This document shows, piece by piece, positions 24,690 to 35,678 of a stretch of 64,000 nucleotides of DNA. The position numbers and the translations under genes were made by a program. The notes beneath the pieces are model-generated. The model worked only from the letters and a program-made list of their open reading frames with translations. It ran no database searches and was not told the DNA's origin. Source of the DNA: Trileptium ribeirensis (lineage: Eukaryota; Nematoda; Enoplea; Enoplida; Thoracostomopsidae); assembly GCA_030248225.1 (NCBI GenBank), contig JASANE010005137.1, positions 1-64,000 on the forward strand. The letters run 5' to 3'. Positions within the stretch are counted from its first letter, which is position 1, and each line of letters starts with the position of its first letter.

Positions 24690-24984
24690 AACTGCTCTGC
24701 AACTACTACTGTTGCTAGTATGCTATGAAGAAACCGCTCTCGCTGAATTTATGTTAGATACTATTGTCGCTACAATGGCATTGAGCAAACTATTGTTGGT
24801 GCAACTACAATATGGTTTGCTTGTTTGGTGCACTAAAAGGAAATATTATTGCAACATCAATATTTATGCGCAATGCTATTGTTCGAACCAAAAATATAAA
24901 GCTTTATACGCTGCAATAATATAATGCAAATATATCGTATTTACAATGTCTTACGGTGTGCTTTTTGTGCACGCAGATCTCTGT
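24690..24984 (-). repeat. right TIR of the 2.8-kb element
   Basis: Inverted partner of 22226-22520. The 70-codon plus-strand frame here and an 80-codon minus-strand frame in the left arm translate to related peptides, as expected from the inverted repetition and not from a gene. Confidence 0.8.
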
Positions 24985-26080
24985 ATGGAACCTCAAATGG
25001 CGTAGAAGCTGACAGGAACCCAAAATTGATATTTTGATAATGCTTTGGCATTAATTTCTACTGTGACACTCTGTAAAGTGGAGGAATTGATTACTAAAAA
25101 GGTAGAAGTGAGAAATTGGAAATTTTTCTGTGTATTAGTCGTTACAGGCTCCGTGATATTAACACTAATGTTATGTTACCAAATTACGTGAAATAAACAC
25201 ATGCTAGTCGAGTTTCAGACTCTAGCACCCGATGCCCAAAACTTAATTACAAAAACAATGGCCACTGAAATACCCAGTTTTATATATTGCATACGTGAGC
25301 ACGAAGGTGTCATATCTCGTCAATTATATCTGTATCTATCTGTAAGGAAGCAAGCCACAAAATGTGTTCTGAAATACAAAAATATATCAATCCCATATAC
25401 CAAATTTTCTAAGATGAGGTCGATAATGAGCTATAACTAAGATTTTAACAAACTGATGAAATAGCCGCTTCTATGAATATGTTTTAATAGTTTAAATTGT
25501 ATGCTACAGGAATCAGTCCAACAACTGTAGACACACTCTTGAAAATCTCCATCAGGAGCTGGCTTAACGTTGTAAAATCGTACATTAAGTAAACACATGT
25601 TTGTTATTTACAGGAAACTCTATTCAGAATGCATATAATAATGGCAAAAGAGAAGCTAATATATGCAGATAATTTTACTAATAAATCAATATCAGCAGTT
25701 CGCGCAATAGATTACTCGAATTAGCAAGTACTAACTGAGGAGCGAGCCAATCGGACAAAGAATTTATGATGTGGAACCGAATTATATAACTTTATTTACC
25801 CCATCGGAAAATGGATGAATGAAGCTGCAACCCTGCAAATTTACCCTGCAACATCAAAATTTCGAACTACCATTGTTTCGAAACAATAAAACATTTAGCA
25901 TATAAAACACTTAAACCATAACTGGTTTTGTAAAACAGGCATAATATTTTAGGCAGGAATGTAACCTTTGTATTGACCATTTGAATTACCAAAATCAGCT
26001 ATAACGGAAACGACAACTGAATAAATAAACAGAGATCTGGGCATGGTTAAATTTTGTTCTTTAAAGCAAGTCCACGGATT
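24985..26080. other. AT-rich stretch, nothing recognised
   Basis: A 79-codon plus frame at 25201-25440 has no recognisable domain. No repeats or RNAs could be supported. Confidence 0.4.
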
Positions 26081-26086
26081 CGAAAT

Positions 26087-26318
26087 TCATGAGTTGGCGT
26101 AAAGTAGTAAACAACTGCCGGGTCCATAACCACAAACAGCAAATCGTTTTTCAGAAAATTCGAAGACGCTCTGACGTGGCGATTGTTTGATATCGACCTC
26201 CGCAGAACGAGGCTCAATCGTTTTCGTTGTGGGCAGTGGCGTCGACGAAATTGCTTCTGCAAGAAGTTGTTTTTGGCGCGCGATGAACAAAGGCTCCACG
26301 TTTTGAAGCAATCCCTGA
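26087..26318 (-). CDS. possible terminal exon of an unknown gene
   Basis: On the minus strand a pyrimidine-rich tract ending TATATATTTCAG (rev. comp. of about 26319-26330) is followed by an open frame of about 75 codons that ends in a stop at 26087. The translation is soluble and compositionally normal: an N-terminal helix-like part (NVEPLFIARQKQLLAEAI), a Ser/Thr/Pro linker, then FSEKRFAVCGYGPGSCLLLY. GC content is clearly above the flanks. This looks like a real acceptor plus last exon, but no upstream exon or poly(A) signal was identified and the protein family is not recognised. It could also be a fragment of a mobile element ORF. Confidence 0.35.
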
Positions 26319-26330
26319 AATATATAAATT

Positions 26331-27270
26331 GTTTATAATACCAACTAGTACAATTTTCTAGCGTACAAACGTGAAGTGCACTCATAAAATTAACATTTAT
26401 AAACTCAAATGGCTAAAGACAAAGAAGAGTAATGAACAAAGACGAGTCTGCTTCGTATATACAATGAAAACGAATAGCAAAAACAATGAATACGAAAGAA
26501 CAAAAGTACATATGTTGTATCAGAAACTTATTTGCCGCAATTCCATATTGGGATGTCCCAAACTGAAATTCTATATTAACTGCAACTAACTGTCATTGGC
26601 TTCCCGGCATTCGTGTGCATAATAACAGGTTCTTTAATTTAACACAAATTGCTGATTAGCCGCCATGAATAAAAAATTACGTGCTGTTGCTGTTACTTAC
26701 ATGCACGACATAAAACAGTATTATCTGCTGAAGATCGTTTTTGCGAGCGATTTATTGTTTTTCAACATTGGACATTATACCTTGGACATCAATAGAAGGG
26801 TAATTCATTTGCCTACACGGCACCGATAAGCTGGGTAATTTCTACCAGGTTATTTCCGGGCCCGAAAAGCGCATTTTGCACTAAAACACCGGTAATCGAT
26901 TACTTCTTCGAGAAAATACAGCTTAGGTAGGCTATAACTGCTTCAAAAGTTGTAACGTTGCATTAACTGAAATGCTACTAGCAGTTAAACTATATATTTA
27001 CTGCTAAATAATGCTTGTAATATAGCTGCACACATTTTTGTTGCAAATAATGGTGAGTTTCTTCTAGTATATATCAACATTCAAAATTATTGATCTCAAG
27101 CAAAAATGCAGCCTTGCTAGCCTGTCTGTCAAATTTTTGTCTCAAACAGCTAGAACCCCTCCCCTCCGACTTGCCACGCCCCTGGTGTGTTATCGAAAGT
27201 TTCATTCACGCCGAACATAATGAATATATGACGAACTAGTCTTGTCATATTATTAGCAATAGCAATAGCA
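26331..27270. other. stretch without recognised features
   Basis: AT-rich; a small GCAATA trinucleotide-pair run lies at 27256-27273 just before the MITE. No gene was recognised on either strand. If the exon at 26087-26318 is real, its upstream exons would lie here or further right. Confidence 0.4.
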
Positions 27271-27273
27271 ATA

Positions 27274-27720
27274 GTGCGGGGTTCACGTTATAATGTCCCA
27301 CCACTTGGAACTTATGTATCCCACACAGTGGCAGGCACACCCTAGACCACACGGTGTCTTAGACACCCCTGTGTTTTTGAATAAATTTTCAAATAAATTT
27401 CTAACTCGGCTAGCTAATAGTTTGGCTTATTTCAGACGGTGTCAATGAAACGTCATTGCTTTTTCGTTTTGCTGAGGGTTTCCGCCACCCCGTGGGGTCA
27501 TTTTACAGAGGAGCTACAGAATACCCTAGAAACACCGCATTGGCAAGCATAAAACACCGAAATACTACATTGCCAAAATGAGGTATCTAAGGGTGTGCTC
27601 GACACTCTCATATTTTGTTATATGGTGTGGCTGTCACTGTCACCTTCTTTACGGTATAGTCTACACTACAGGGGGACAAAAGTTCCAACAGTTGGCGACA
27701 TTATAACGTGAATACCGCAT
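27274..27720. mobile_element. MITE family A, complete copy
   Basis: The left end GTGCGGGGTTCACGTTATAA and the right end TTATAACGTGAATACCGCAT (ending 27720) are inverted repeats. Subterminal CTTATGTATCCC and GGGGGACAAAAGTTCCAA lie just inside. The interior has the family's paired GGTGTC/GACACC words and no coding capacity. Length is about 447 bp. Confidence 0.8.
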
Positions 27721-28649
27721 AGTTGACAGCCAATCACAACCGCAACAGCAATAGCTGACCATTCAAAATTGCGACAATAGCAGTTGACGGCTTTCTTGTT
27801 GTAAACCAGCAGTCTAGTTGCAAAAGACTTAATTACTGGACAAGGCAATGAAGGAGGATGTTTTTAGTGAATGCCAGGTTTGGACATATTTATATAGAAT
27901 TTGAGTTTAGAACGAACCAATCTCGAATTTAGACAAATAATAGTTAGACACGACATATATGTCATTTATGGGTGCATGTTATGTTCTAGTTCTTATTCGG
28001 TTTTGTGGAAATGGTTTCTAAAACTGAGCATATTTAAGTAAAAACTTCTCAATCTATACCTATGTTGTTTCAGTATATCAAGGACTGCATAGCTTGCATT
28101 TCGATTTGCTGCTTAAAATAAACATTGGCCCGATATTTTGTGTATATAGATATTACCGTTACTAAAAGTTCATCTATACAATTGACGTATACGATATAAA
28201 AATATAGACACAATTGAAATATACGGCGTACGGCTCTACATATTTTATACGACTAACTTAGTTACTAGGCGATGAGTTTCTTTGCTGGAATGCGCATTAG
28301 GCTATCCTTAACCTTTTAGAAACGCCATATATGTTTTCAGCACCAGCTAATTACGTTTTAGGAACGCCGTATTAGCAAAATTCGATGTGTTCTGATCGAT
28401 TGTTCGCTAGTTTTTCGTTCAATTTATGGGAGCCTTCTGTATGCATACAATAGCGACAAAGTAGTACATTAATCAACGTGAATGTCAATTCAGCGTTTCG
28501 ACTTCGACCATCACGGCTATGTATTTATTCATCCATCCACAAAATTTAAATTGAGCACTTGAGTTAAAGTTAGAGTTATGTTGAATTGATGTGTTTATTT
28601 ACGCTCATATAACAATATACACTTTAAAATTAGTTTGTTCATACATGGA
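27721..28649. other. AT-rich stretch, nothing recognised
   Basis: No ORF, repeat array or RNA gene could be supported. Confidence 0.4.
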
Positions 28650-28925
28650 CCGAGGTCCTAATTTCAAAGCGGAGTAGCCAGCTCTTCAGGTGAGGCCAGC
28701 AGCTTCCCATGTGTAATGCCTTTCAGCGAAAGGAAGGCCCAGGGAGGTGGGATGTCGGTCATATGACGTGTCTTTGGCACCTAGTGTTCGGTGTCTGCGA
28801 CGCCATCGGAAGGGGGAGGATGAACCAAGTGTCAGAGGGGTTACCGTGACGTCGGAGAGGGCAGGCAGGGGATGAGGTTGGAGCCTCAATGAAGGGTCGG
28901 AGCCTCGAAAGGGTTAACTTCCACA
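28650..28925. other. GC-rich island of unknown origin
   Basis: About 275 bases are much richer in G and C than the surroundings. A 67-codon minus-strand frame (28686-28889) ends in the island. Beyond it, in the same direction, AAATAAACAC near 28595-28605 could be a poly(A) signal. It may be the 3' part of a retroelement or a gene fragment read on the minus strand. No domain was recognised. Confidence 0.3.
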
Positions 28926-29253
28926 ACTCCTATGAGCATGTATAGTGTCTGTTCAAAATGAGCAAAAATTAATGTCTTACGTTGACATAAAACTTTCGGA
29001 GATAGCTATAGCGTTTTTTGTGCGACATGTATTTCATACCGGCATGTGCATTGGCGAATAATGAAAAAGATAATATTCCCATAAGTAACACGTTAGTTAT
29101 CATGATATGAAATTGCGTATTATCTATTTACAGAGAGGCGTAGCTAATTATACATAGACCTTTTATCTGATAGCACAGAGAAATGATTTCATGCATTGGG
29201 ACCCTGAAATATAGTTTCAAAAATACAGTGCTACAAGTCTACTAAAAGCGTAT

Positions 29254-29312
<59 letters not shown>

Positions 29313-30215
29313 GAAACTGCCAGAAAGGGGCGAAATTACTACTACTTTTCGCGTGAGTTAGATGCTCCGCAGGGATCGTAAGGATGCCAAGAATATTATC
29401 TGTGTTGTATAATATAGTATAAAACGGATTCCACACAGATAAATACACGTTCAATAAATTTCATAAAAACGATGTTGACTGATGTACATCTAACATTAAG
29501 GTGGCAATAGAACCTTTGCGGATATTTATATACACGAATTAAGTGCACAGATTTATAAAGGATCTGAAAGCTAATTGCGTGCTAACGAAGTAGCTTGTAC
29601 AGAGTTAGCGGATTATCTTTTGGTAGCTGTTTTTATTTGCATCTTGCTATTGCAACCCGAAGTACTAAATAGAACAAAGTACGTTACACGGCTGAACCTT
29701 ACAATACAGTGTTATAATTATAAACATAATTTTTATACATTTACTTTTAGATTATGAATCAAATTGGGTTTAACCAGATAATCCTGGTTCAATTAGAATT
29801 GTGTAGTGGCAAAAATCACGGGAATTACAGTTGTGAATATTTGCTGTAAAAATTTAAATTCAATTATGGAAAACATTCCGTAATCCATTACGACGATAAT
29901 ATGTTTATTCATAATTTTAGCTTCAATAAGTGAGGTCGCCGTTCCGGTGTGCTTGCAAAAATTGCTTCTAAGAGATTTTCATTAGATAAATAAAGATGCC
30001 AGATTAATGTAAATCTTCACGTTTGCGGTGAAAATTTGAGTCAACCCGGCACATTTGGTAATCAGGTAAGTTTATAAAAGTGTATACTCTATATCGTTTT
30101 TTGCTCCTAGAGATCCTAAACTAGATTCCGATAAATAACTGCTCATTAGATCGATACGAGATCGAAACATTGAAATCAGAGCTGATTTGCGTCCAGAATA
30201 TGTTGTTGAGCACAG
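28926..30215. other. AT-rich stretch with one microsatellite
   Basis: Apart from the (AT)n run at about 29255-29311, nothing was recognised. Confidence 0.4.
29255..29311. repeat. (AT)n microsatellite
   Basis: A run of more than 50 bases of alternating T and A with one G interruption. Confidence 0.95.
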
Positions 30216-30390
30216 TATGCGTCATTTACGGCGTGGTCCCAATTATGTCACGCGTTCAAGAGAGCTAGCTAAATGTCACGTAGACCCTCCAGCTCTACAA
30301 TCATAATTTCGAATCGCCTAGCTAAACTATGTATTTGTCACCGATAGTCCAGCTGGACTATGCGTTTGCCACGCAGAGTTAATCTGACAT
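30216..30390 (+). mobile_element. MITE family B end fragment
   Basis: ATGCGTCATTTACGGCGTGG followed by ATTATGTCACGCG resembles the left ends at 6944 and 62092. GCTAGCTAA and CAGCTGGAC words follow as in family B. No right end is seen before the giant LTR starts. Confidence 0.45.
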
Positions 30391-30719
30391 TCTATTTATA
30401 GCAAGATGCTTTTCGGTCCATCAACACAGTGTATTCGTTTACTTATATATTTATGCGTGTATCCGAATATTTCCGTTCCGCTGTAGATTTTTTCATTGTA
30501 TACAAGTTTAAACAAAATAATTCAGAATTAAGAAAATAAATGTATTTATGTAACAGGACCGTTCCGGCCCGTTACGAGTATTTTTCATGATTTTGGCACT
30601 AAAATCGCCCCGGGACACCAAGAAACTCGGATAGGCGGATGGGGTAGGAGTGGCATGATACTTAGTGCCGTGGTCCAGTTGCAATATTGTTTTGCGTATC
30701 CATGTTTCGCCTATTAACA

Positions 30720-31240
30720 TTGTAGTATTTTATCATCTAATCACACTTCTACCATAAAATGTCGTCGTGTAGCATTTTACCATTTGATTACATCTTTATC
30801 ATGAAATGTCGTGTAGTATTTTACCATTTGATTACCTTTTTATCATAAAGTGTCGTGTAGTATCTTATCATTTGATTACATATTTACCATAAAGTGTCGT
30901 GTAGTATCTGATCATTTCATTACATTTTTACCTTAACGCTGTGTAGTATCCTATCATTTGGTTACATTTTTACCATAAAACGCTGTGTAGTATTTTATCA
31001 TTTGGTTACATTTTTACCATAACGCTGTGTACTATTTTATCATTTGGTTACATTTTCACCATAACGCTGTGTAGTATCTTATCATTTGGTTACATTTTAC
31101 CACAACGCTGTGTAGTATCTTATCATTTCGTTACATTTTTACCATAACGTCGTGTAGTATTTTATCGGTTGATCCCCTTTTACCACAATGTCGTTTCGTA
31201 TTTTATCTTTTGGTCATATCCGTCATCATAATGTAATTAC
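30720..31240 (+). repeat. 42-44-bp minisatellite in the 5' LTR, about 12 copies
   Basis: Units begin TGTAGTATTTTATCATTTG and contain TTACATTTTTACCATAA. Early units end AAAGTGTCG, later ones AACGCTG. About 12 units are seen against about 11 in the 3' LTR (50310-50760), with the same gradient of variants. Confidence 0.9.
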
Positions 31241-32484
31241 CGGGACGAGTGTTATCCGCAACGGTTTGAATCGAATAGTGAGAATCCATGCTACCCCGAT
31301 TGATTTGTGAAGCCGCACCCGAGTTGAAAATAGAGAATCTTTACCGATAACAAGGGGAATCACTCGGATTCCAACTAGTCGTCACTAGACACTAAGATTT
31401 TACAGCTAGGACCGTCTGGGGATACGAGGCCCCTGGTTCATAACGCCAGACTAGCGAATTTGTAGAGATAGGAATTGAAAATATCAAATCTACCTGGCTG
31501 GAGCTGTATACTAAGCAATGGTCGTGGAAAACAACAGGCCGCAACAGATTAACATTACGAGTACGGTAGATTCTGAGGTTACAGAAAACGACGGATGTCG
31601 GGTTAATTTAACGGCCCGTAACCGTCTAGCTTACCATGATCCTGAAACAGCCGGAGCATGTCGACAGAGCATTTCGAGGACTATTGCTAGAGGTCAAGCC
31701 GCCCCGGACCATACCAGGATCGGGCCCTTGAACTAAAATGATCACCGCTACATACGCTAAGTTGGGATGTCGTGACCGAAACAGAACTGTTACCTTTTTC
31801 TATATCTATATCGTACTATATATGTATGTATATGTGTTTATTAGATGACTGCGTATGAATACCAGGCCTCTGTGCGTTTCCCCCACCACCCCGAACGTTT
31901 TCCCCCGTGCGTGTCTCAGGTAAACCGCTCTTTTAGTCACCCTCTTCTGAGGTAACGACTGACTTAAGTTTCCCACCCGCCTGCATCCTTGTTGTCGCAC
32001 CCCATTTCTAAACTGATGCATGGGATCCCTCATTTTGCTCGTCCCACCTGGAAAAATCCAACGACGTACGCCGCACCTCCGCACCTCCGCCCGATTCCCC
32101 ATTAACCCGCAGTAGTCACTCAAAGAAGCCCCGATTCCTGCCGCAAACCACTACTAAGTGGGTACGAACTCTCCGAGATTTTTCTCTCAATTCCAAAACA
32201 GGCAAACCGCCCCTCATTGTGTTCGTCTCGTCGAGACATCTACAAAAATCCCCGGCAGGTCACCGCCAGTCGCCCCGTTAACTCGGGACGGCCAACGAAA
32301 GCGCCCCTGCTATCGCCGCCACTTTCTCTAGTCGCAACGAATTTAGTGCCCCTTTAACCCCCGTCGTTCGGGCAAGGATATAACCCCTCGTTCAAATCGA
32401 CATCCAAAGGCGAACCCAACGATACCAGGCGGGTGTCGGTCCGCCCAACCGTTAAGGCGGGAGAGCCCGTCAAACCCTACGCAC

Positions 32485-32518
32485 TTATATACGTCGGAAC
32501 CCATACGTGGGTTCCGAC
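32485..32518 (+). promoter_or_regulatory. TATA-like box and conserved hairpin in the 5' LTR
   Basis: TTATATA (32485-32491) is followed at once by a perfect 11-bp inverted repeat: GTCGGAACCCA (32493-32503), loop TACG, TGGGTTCCGAC (32508-32518). The 3' LTR keeps both arms and changes only the loop (TATT, 55287-55290). The layout suggests a promoter with a hairpin near the transcript start. Its role is inferred. Confidence 0.5.
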
Positions 32519-32972
32519 CCGATACTGCCTCCACCCCCTCGTGTTTGGTATTATTCGGCCCCGTTCTTCGTCCTGGGACCGAATCTCACACCAGCCCTCG
32601 GCCCCTTCTCCCACTCCCCGCCCGCTTCCCTTTTCTCTTCTCTCCGTGTCCTCGCTGCCCTTTCGCTTTCCCTTTATGCTCTCTCTAATCGACGTCTTTG
32701 GTCGGTTGTTGTTGTTGCGGTTGTTGTTGTGCTGTGTGTGTTGTGCGTGTAGTTGAGCGACCTTTCTGTCGCTCATGTCGCCCATGTGTCTCGTGTGAAT
32801 TGTTTGTATTCTCATGTGCATTATATATATGGAGGACATGAAAAAACAAGGACGTACGAGGACAAGACGTACAGATTTTCCTTAAATTTGTACGTTTTAC
32901 GGACGGACTGAACATGGATGTTCGGAAACGACGTGGGCGTGCTTAGGGCCCTCCCGTGGGTTCCCGGGGGCC

Positions 32973-33136
32973 CAAATTAGGGCCCCTGGCCCGTTAGGAG
33001 TTCCCTTGGAGGAAGCACTTCCTCCAACCCCTAGATGGGCTCATTTCGTCATCGCAAATTAGGGCCCCTGGCCCGTTAGGAGTTCCCTTGGAGGAAGCAC
33101 TTCCTCCAACCCCTAGATGGGCTCATTTCGTCATCG
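32973..33136 (+). repeat. 82-bp direct duplication private to the 5' LTR
   Basis: Two identical-looking 82-bp copies (32973-33054 and 33055-33136) start CAAATTAGGGCCCCTGGCCC and end CATTTCGTCATCG. The 3' LTR has one copy (about 55812-55893). Confidence 0.9.
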
Positions 33137-34758
33137 CCCCCCTCCTGGGGCGGGCGAAAACCAGCTTGTCTATCTAGAAATCGCATAAGAGGTGATTCAT
33201 GCTCGACGTTCTGAGGTGTCCTCATGAAGAAGGATCACCTTTTGAGATGGATTAGCCGAGTTCGACGGACGGCACATCAAGACCACAAAAAACACGCAGT
33301 TCGTTGACGTCCGAATTAAGGAAGAAAATATTAAACAATCCAAAAGAAGGGACAGATGGCAACTTTGAGTTGCAAGAAATTATGTGACCCGAAATTCTCT
33401 GTTATTGATCCAAACATTATGGGACCGGATTTCATGCTAACAACGTGGGCGTTGCATGCAATTTCAACGAACATCCGGCGCTAGTGGCAAGAAATCGAAG
33501 CTCTAGAGCTCAGATTTGATGGGAAATGTGGGTTGAAATCGCAGATTGTCGACTTCCGATTATTCAGAGGGTTTAAATTAGATATCGGCAAAATTAATTG
33601 AATTCGACTCTCCCTAAATGGAGAAGACGGTTTGCGGTAGCTGCGAGTTTGAAGCTACCGGAAGTGGTTTTAATTGGACCTCGAGGGTAAGGATGAAAAA
33701 GAGTGTGCGTTCAGCAACCGACGGCGATTGGATGGCGACGAGATCGCTATCTTAAGGTACAACCGAAAATTTTGAGGTTGCGAGCATCACCACGATTCAT
33801 CGTCACTGACAGTCGACTTTACTGACCGGCTCCGACGTAGGACTGTAATGTGTGTTGGCGTTTCTATGGTTTTCAATTTGCTTTGTGATTTTCTTTTCTC
33901 ACTTCTTTTTCGCTTCACGTCGGGGTCGATGGTTAAAGATTTCCGCGTAGGCATTAACCTCGCGAAGAGGGTTCAGCGATTGCTACCCTAAGGATCAAAG
34001 TCTGTAAGTTCGAGAAAGGATCGGTGTCTGCAAGGGTTTAGTTTCCCTGCTAAACGAACAGTAACAGGCCATTCTTTTAGGTATCCCGTGAACATAGCGT
34101 TTTCCTCTCCCGTAGACAGATTTACTAATGCTTCGGCTCGACCCACCCATTTCCTCTGAAACGCTACGCACCAACCCAACTGGAATTAATTTCTAGTATC
34201 GAGCTCCGATGTAGAGGCACAAAGAGACTTAGGATACGCAGTAACATAGCACGGCGAAGACTAGCCAGCCAAGTCAAAGTCTTTCTGATTCCCCGTGGTC
34301 TTAGGTAAGACATCTCAAAACGGACGTTTCATTCGTCCAGGCTTTACATGACTCGCAGCTCCTGAGATAGAATGATTGAATTTTCCTGAGCCGACCACAG
34401 TAAAATTTTCCAGTCCTTGAGAGCTGAAACGATAGGGACTTACGTGTAGTTTAGGAAAGGAGGACTAGCCTCCGTTGGGCTTTAGGAAACCCCAAAAATT
34501 CGTTTATCCGAATGAGCTAAGATAATGTGGGAATGCAAAAGATTAAACAAATTCTAGGCACTCCAGCTTGAGCTTAAGGTGTTTGCTATTCACGCGGAGA
34601 AATGTCAGTGGATTGTCTCGGTTTAGTTATAATGCTCTGGTTTCATAGCGACTCTGTGTTCACCTCCTATTAAAAGCTGTCGGACTACTGTCTCAATATA
34701 GGCAAATTTGGTAGACATTTTAAACGTACACGAAATTCACTCGAACGACTTACCGAAA

Positions 34759-35080
34759 CGTTACTAGGCGACCACCCCGACACCGAGGTGACCCAAAGAA
34801 GACCGAAGGGGCGATGCCCTCAGCCGTTCAAAATTCCGCCAGCCCTCGTTTAGTCCCGCGTGTTGAGCACTCAAAGATGAGGCGTTAGACTGATGCCCCA
34901 AAATCATTTCGATCGAATTATTAAGATTACCGGTGTTCCACATGATACAGTTACATGGCCCACGTTCTGGACGAACGTTCGAGAAACTAGCATCATTAAA
35001 ATAGTTCGACGGCGTGTCCCAACGCCATCCTCAGTTGTAGCCCCCACGCGGGAGACACTCTCCGTGCTCCCGCAGTCAAA
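34759..35080 (+). repeat. about 320-bp segment present only in the 5' LTR
   Basis: In the 3' LTR, ACTGACGAAA joins directly to AATATATACTTACCAGACC (57600-57620). In the 5' LTR these flanks are separated by about 320 bases. Either this copy gained an insertion or the 3' LTR lost the segment. It has no inverted termini that I could see. Confidence 0.6.
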
Positions 35081-35304
35081 AAATATATACTTACCAGACC
35101 AATAATAAAATTCCCCCCTTTTCGCACGAGCCGTTTAGGCCCCAAGGCAAGCGAGTGCAAACCCCCGTTATTTCTTCGAAGCGACTTGATCGCTGAGTTT
35201 AGCTTGGTTCTACTATTTATCCCAAGATGCCCGTAAGGCTATGTACTACGTATGCCCAGGTTCTAGTTTTTCTCTTAATTTCCTTTTTCTCTTTTTTTCA
35301 TTTT

Positions 35305-35372
35305 AGCAGATTCGATCCTGCACGGGGAATTTAAGTCCACTGCAGAATTGTCAGTACTAACTAGTCGACTAC
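35305..35372 (-). other. antisense tRNA-like sequence in the 5' LTR
   Basis: On the minus strand TAGTCGACTAGTTAGT (A-box-like, one mismatch) is followed by CAGGATCGAATC (B-box-like, 35309-35320), with GCAG/CTGC pairing around the T-loop. It sits at the same LTR position as 85-170 and 57836-57902. Degenerate. Confidence 0.35.
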
Positions 35373-35678
35373 ATATACTTAGGAACATCGACCATTATGT
35401 CGATGATAACTCGACTGCACAACAGCGCAGTCGACACACTGCAATACTGCAGTACACTAAGGCAATAAGATAAGCGATAGAGAAAGTCAAAGCGAAAACG
35501 ACCAACAAGAGAAGGAAGGGGCGCAGATGCGTCAGGGGCAAACCACACCATGTCCTTTTGTTCGGAACGACCCCAGGAGTAGGGACATATTGAGGACGCT
35601 GGACGCGCTAGGTCTCGCCCGACCGCCGGCACCGGTGAGCGACCGCTCACGCCCCCTCCACCTCGGCCCACCGGACAC

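Larger units (their letters stand above)
22226..24984. mobile_element. non-autonomous DNA element with about 300-bp TIRs
   Basis: The left arm (22226-22520) and right arm (24690-24984) are inverted copies. Both start from the outside with CAGAGATCTGCGTGCAC and CACACCGTAAG. Both then carry, in the same order, AAAGCTTT, TTGGTTC-AACAATAGC, TTTAGTGCACC, GTTGCAAC and CATTGTAGCGACAATA. The 2.2-kb interior has no recognisable transposase, so the element is non-autonomous or gutted. Superfamily is unknown. Confidence 0.75.
30549..35585 (+). repeat. 5' LTR of the giant element, 3' end missing
   Basis: It starts TGTAACAGGACCGTTCCGG, exactly like the 3' LTR at 50149. Homology continues to GGAACGACCCCA-GAGTAGGGA at about 35565-35583 and then stops. 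The 3' LTR runs on for a further 1.6 kb (to 59721), and that extra part is also present in the LTR at the window start. The 5' LTR therefore seems to have lost its last 1.6 kb, and probably the primer binding site. Identity varies by block: very high near 31500-31700, lower near 31840-32000. Confidence 0.85.

Noticed and set aside
32477..32839. 120-codon minus-strand frame in the LTR (and a shadow at 55260-55616)
   Set aside because: It covers GTT-rich low complexity and the promoter hairpin. The peptides are Asn/Arg runs without a domain.
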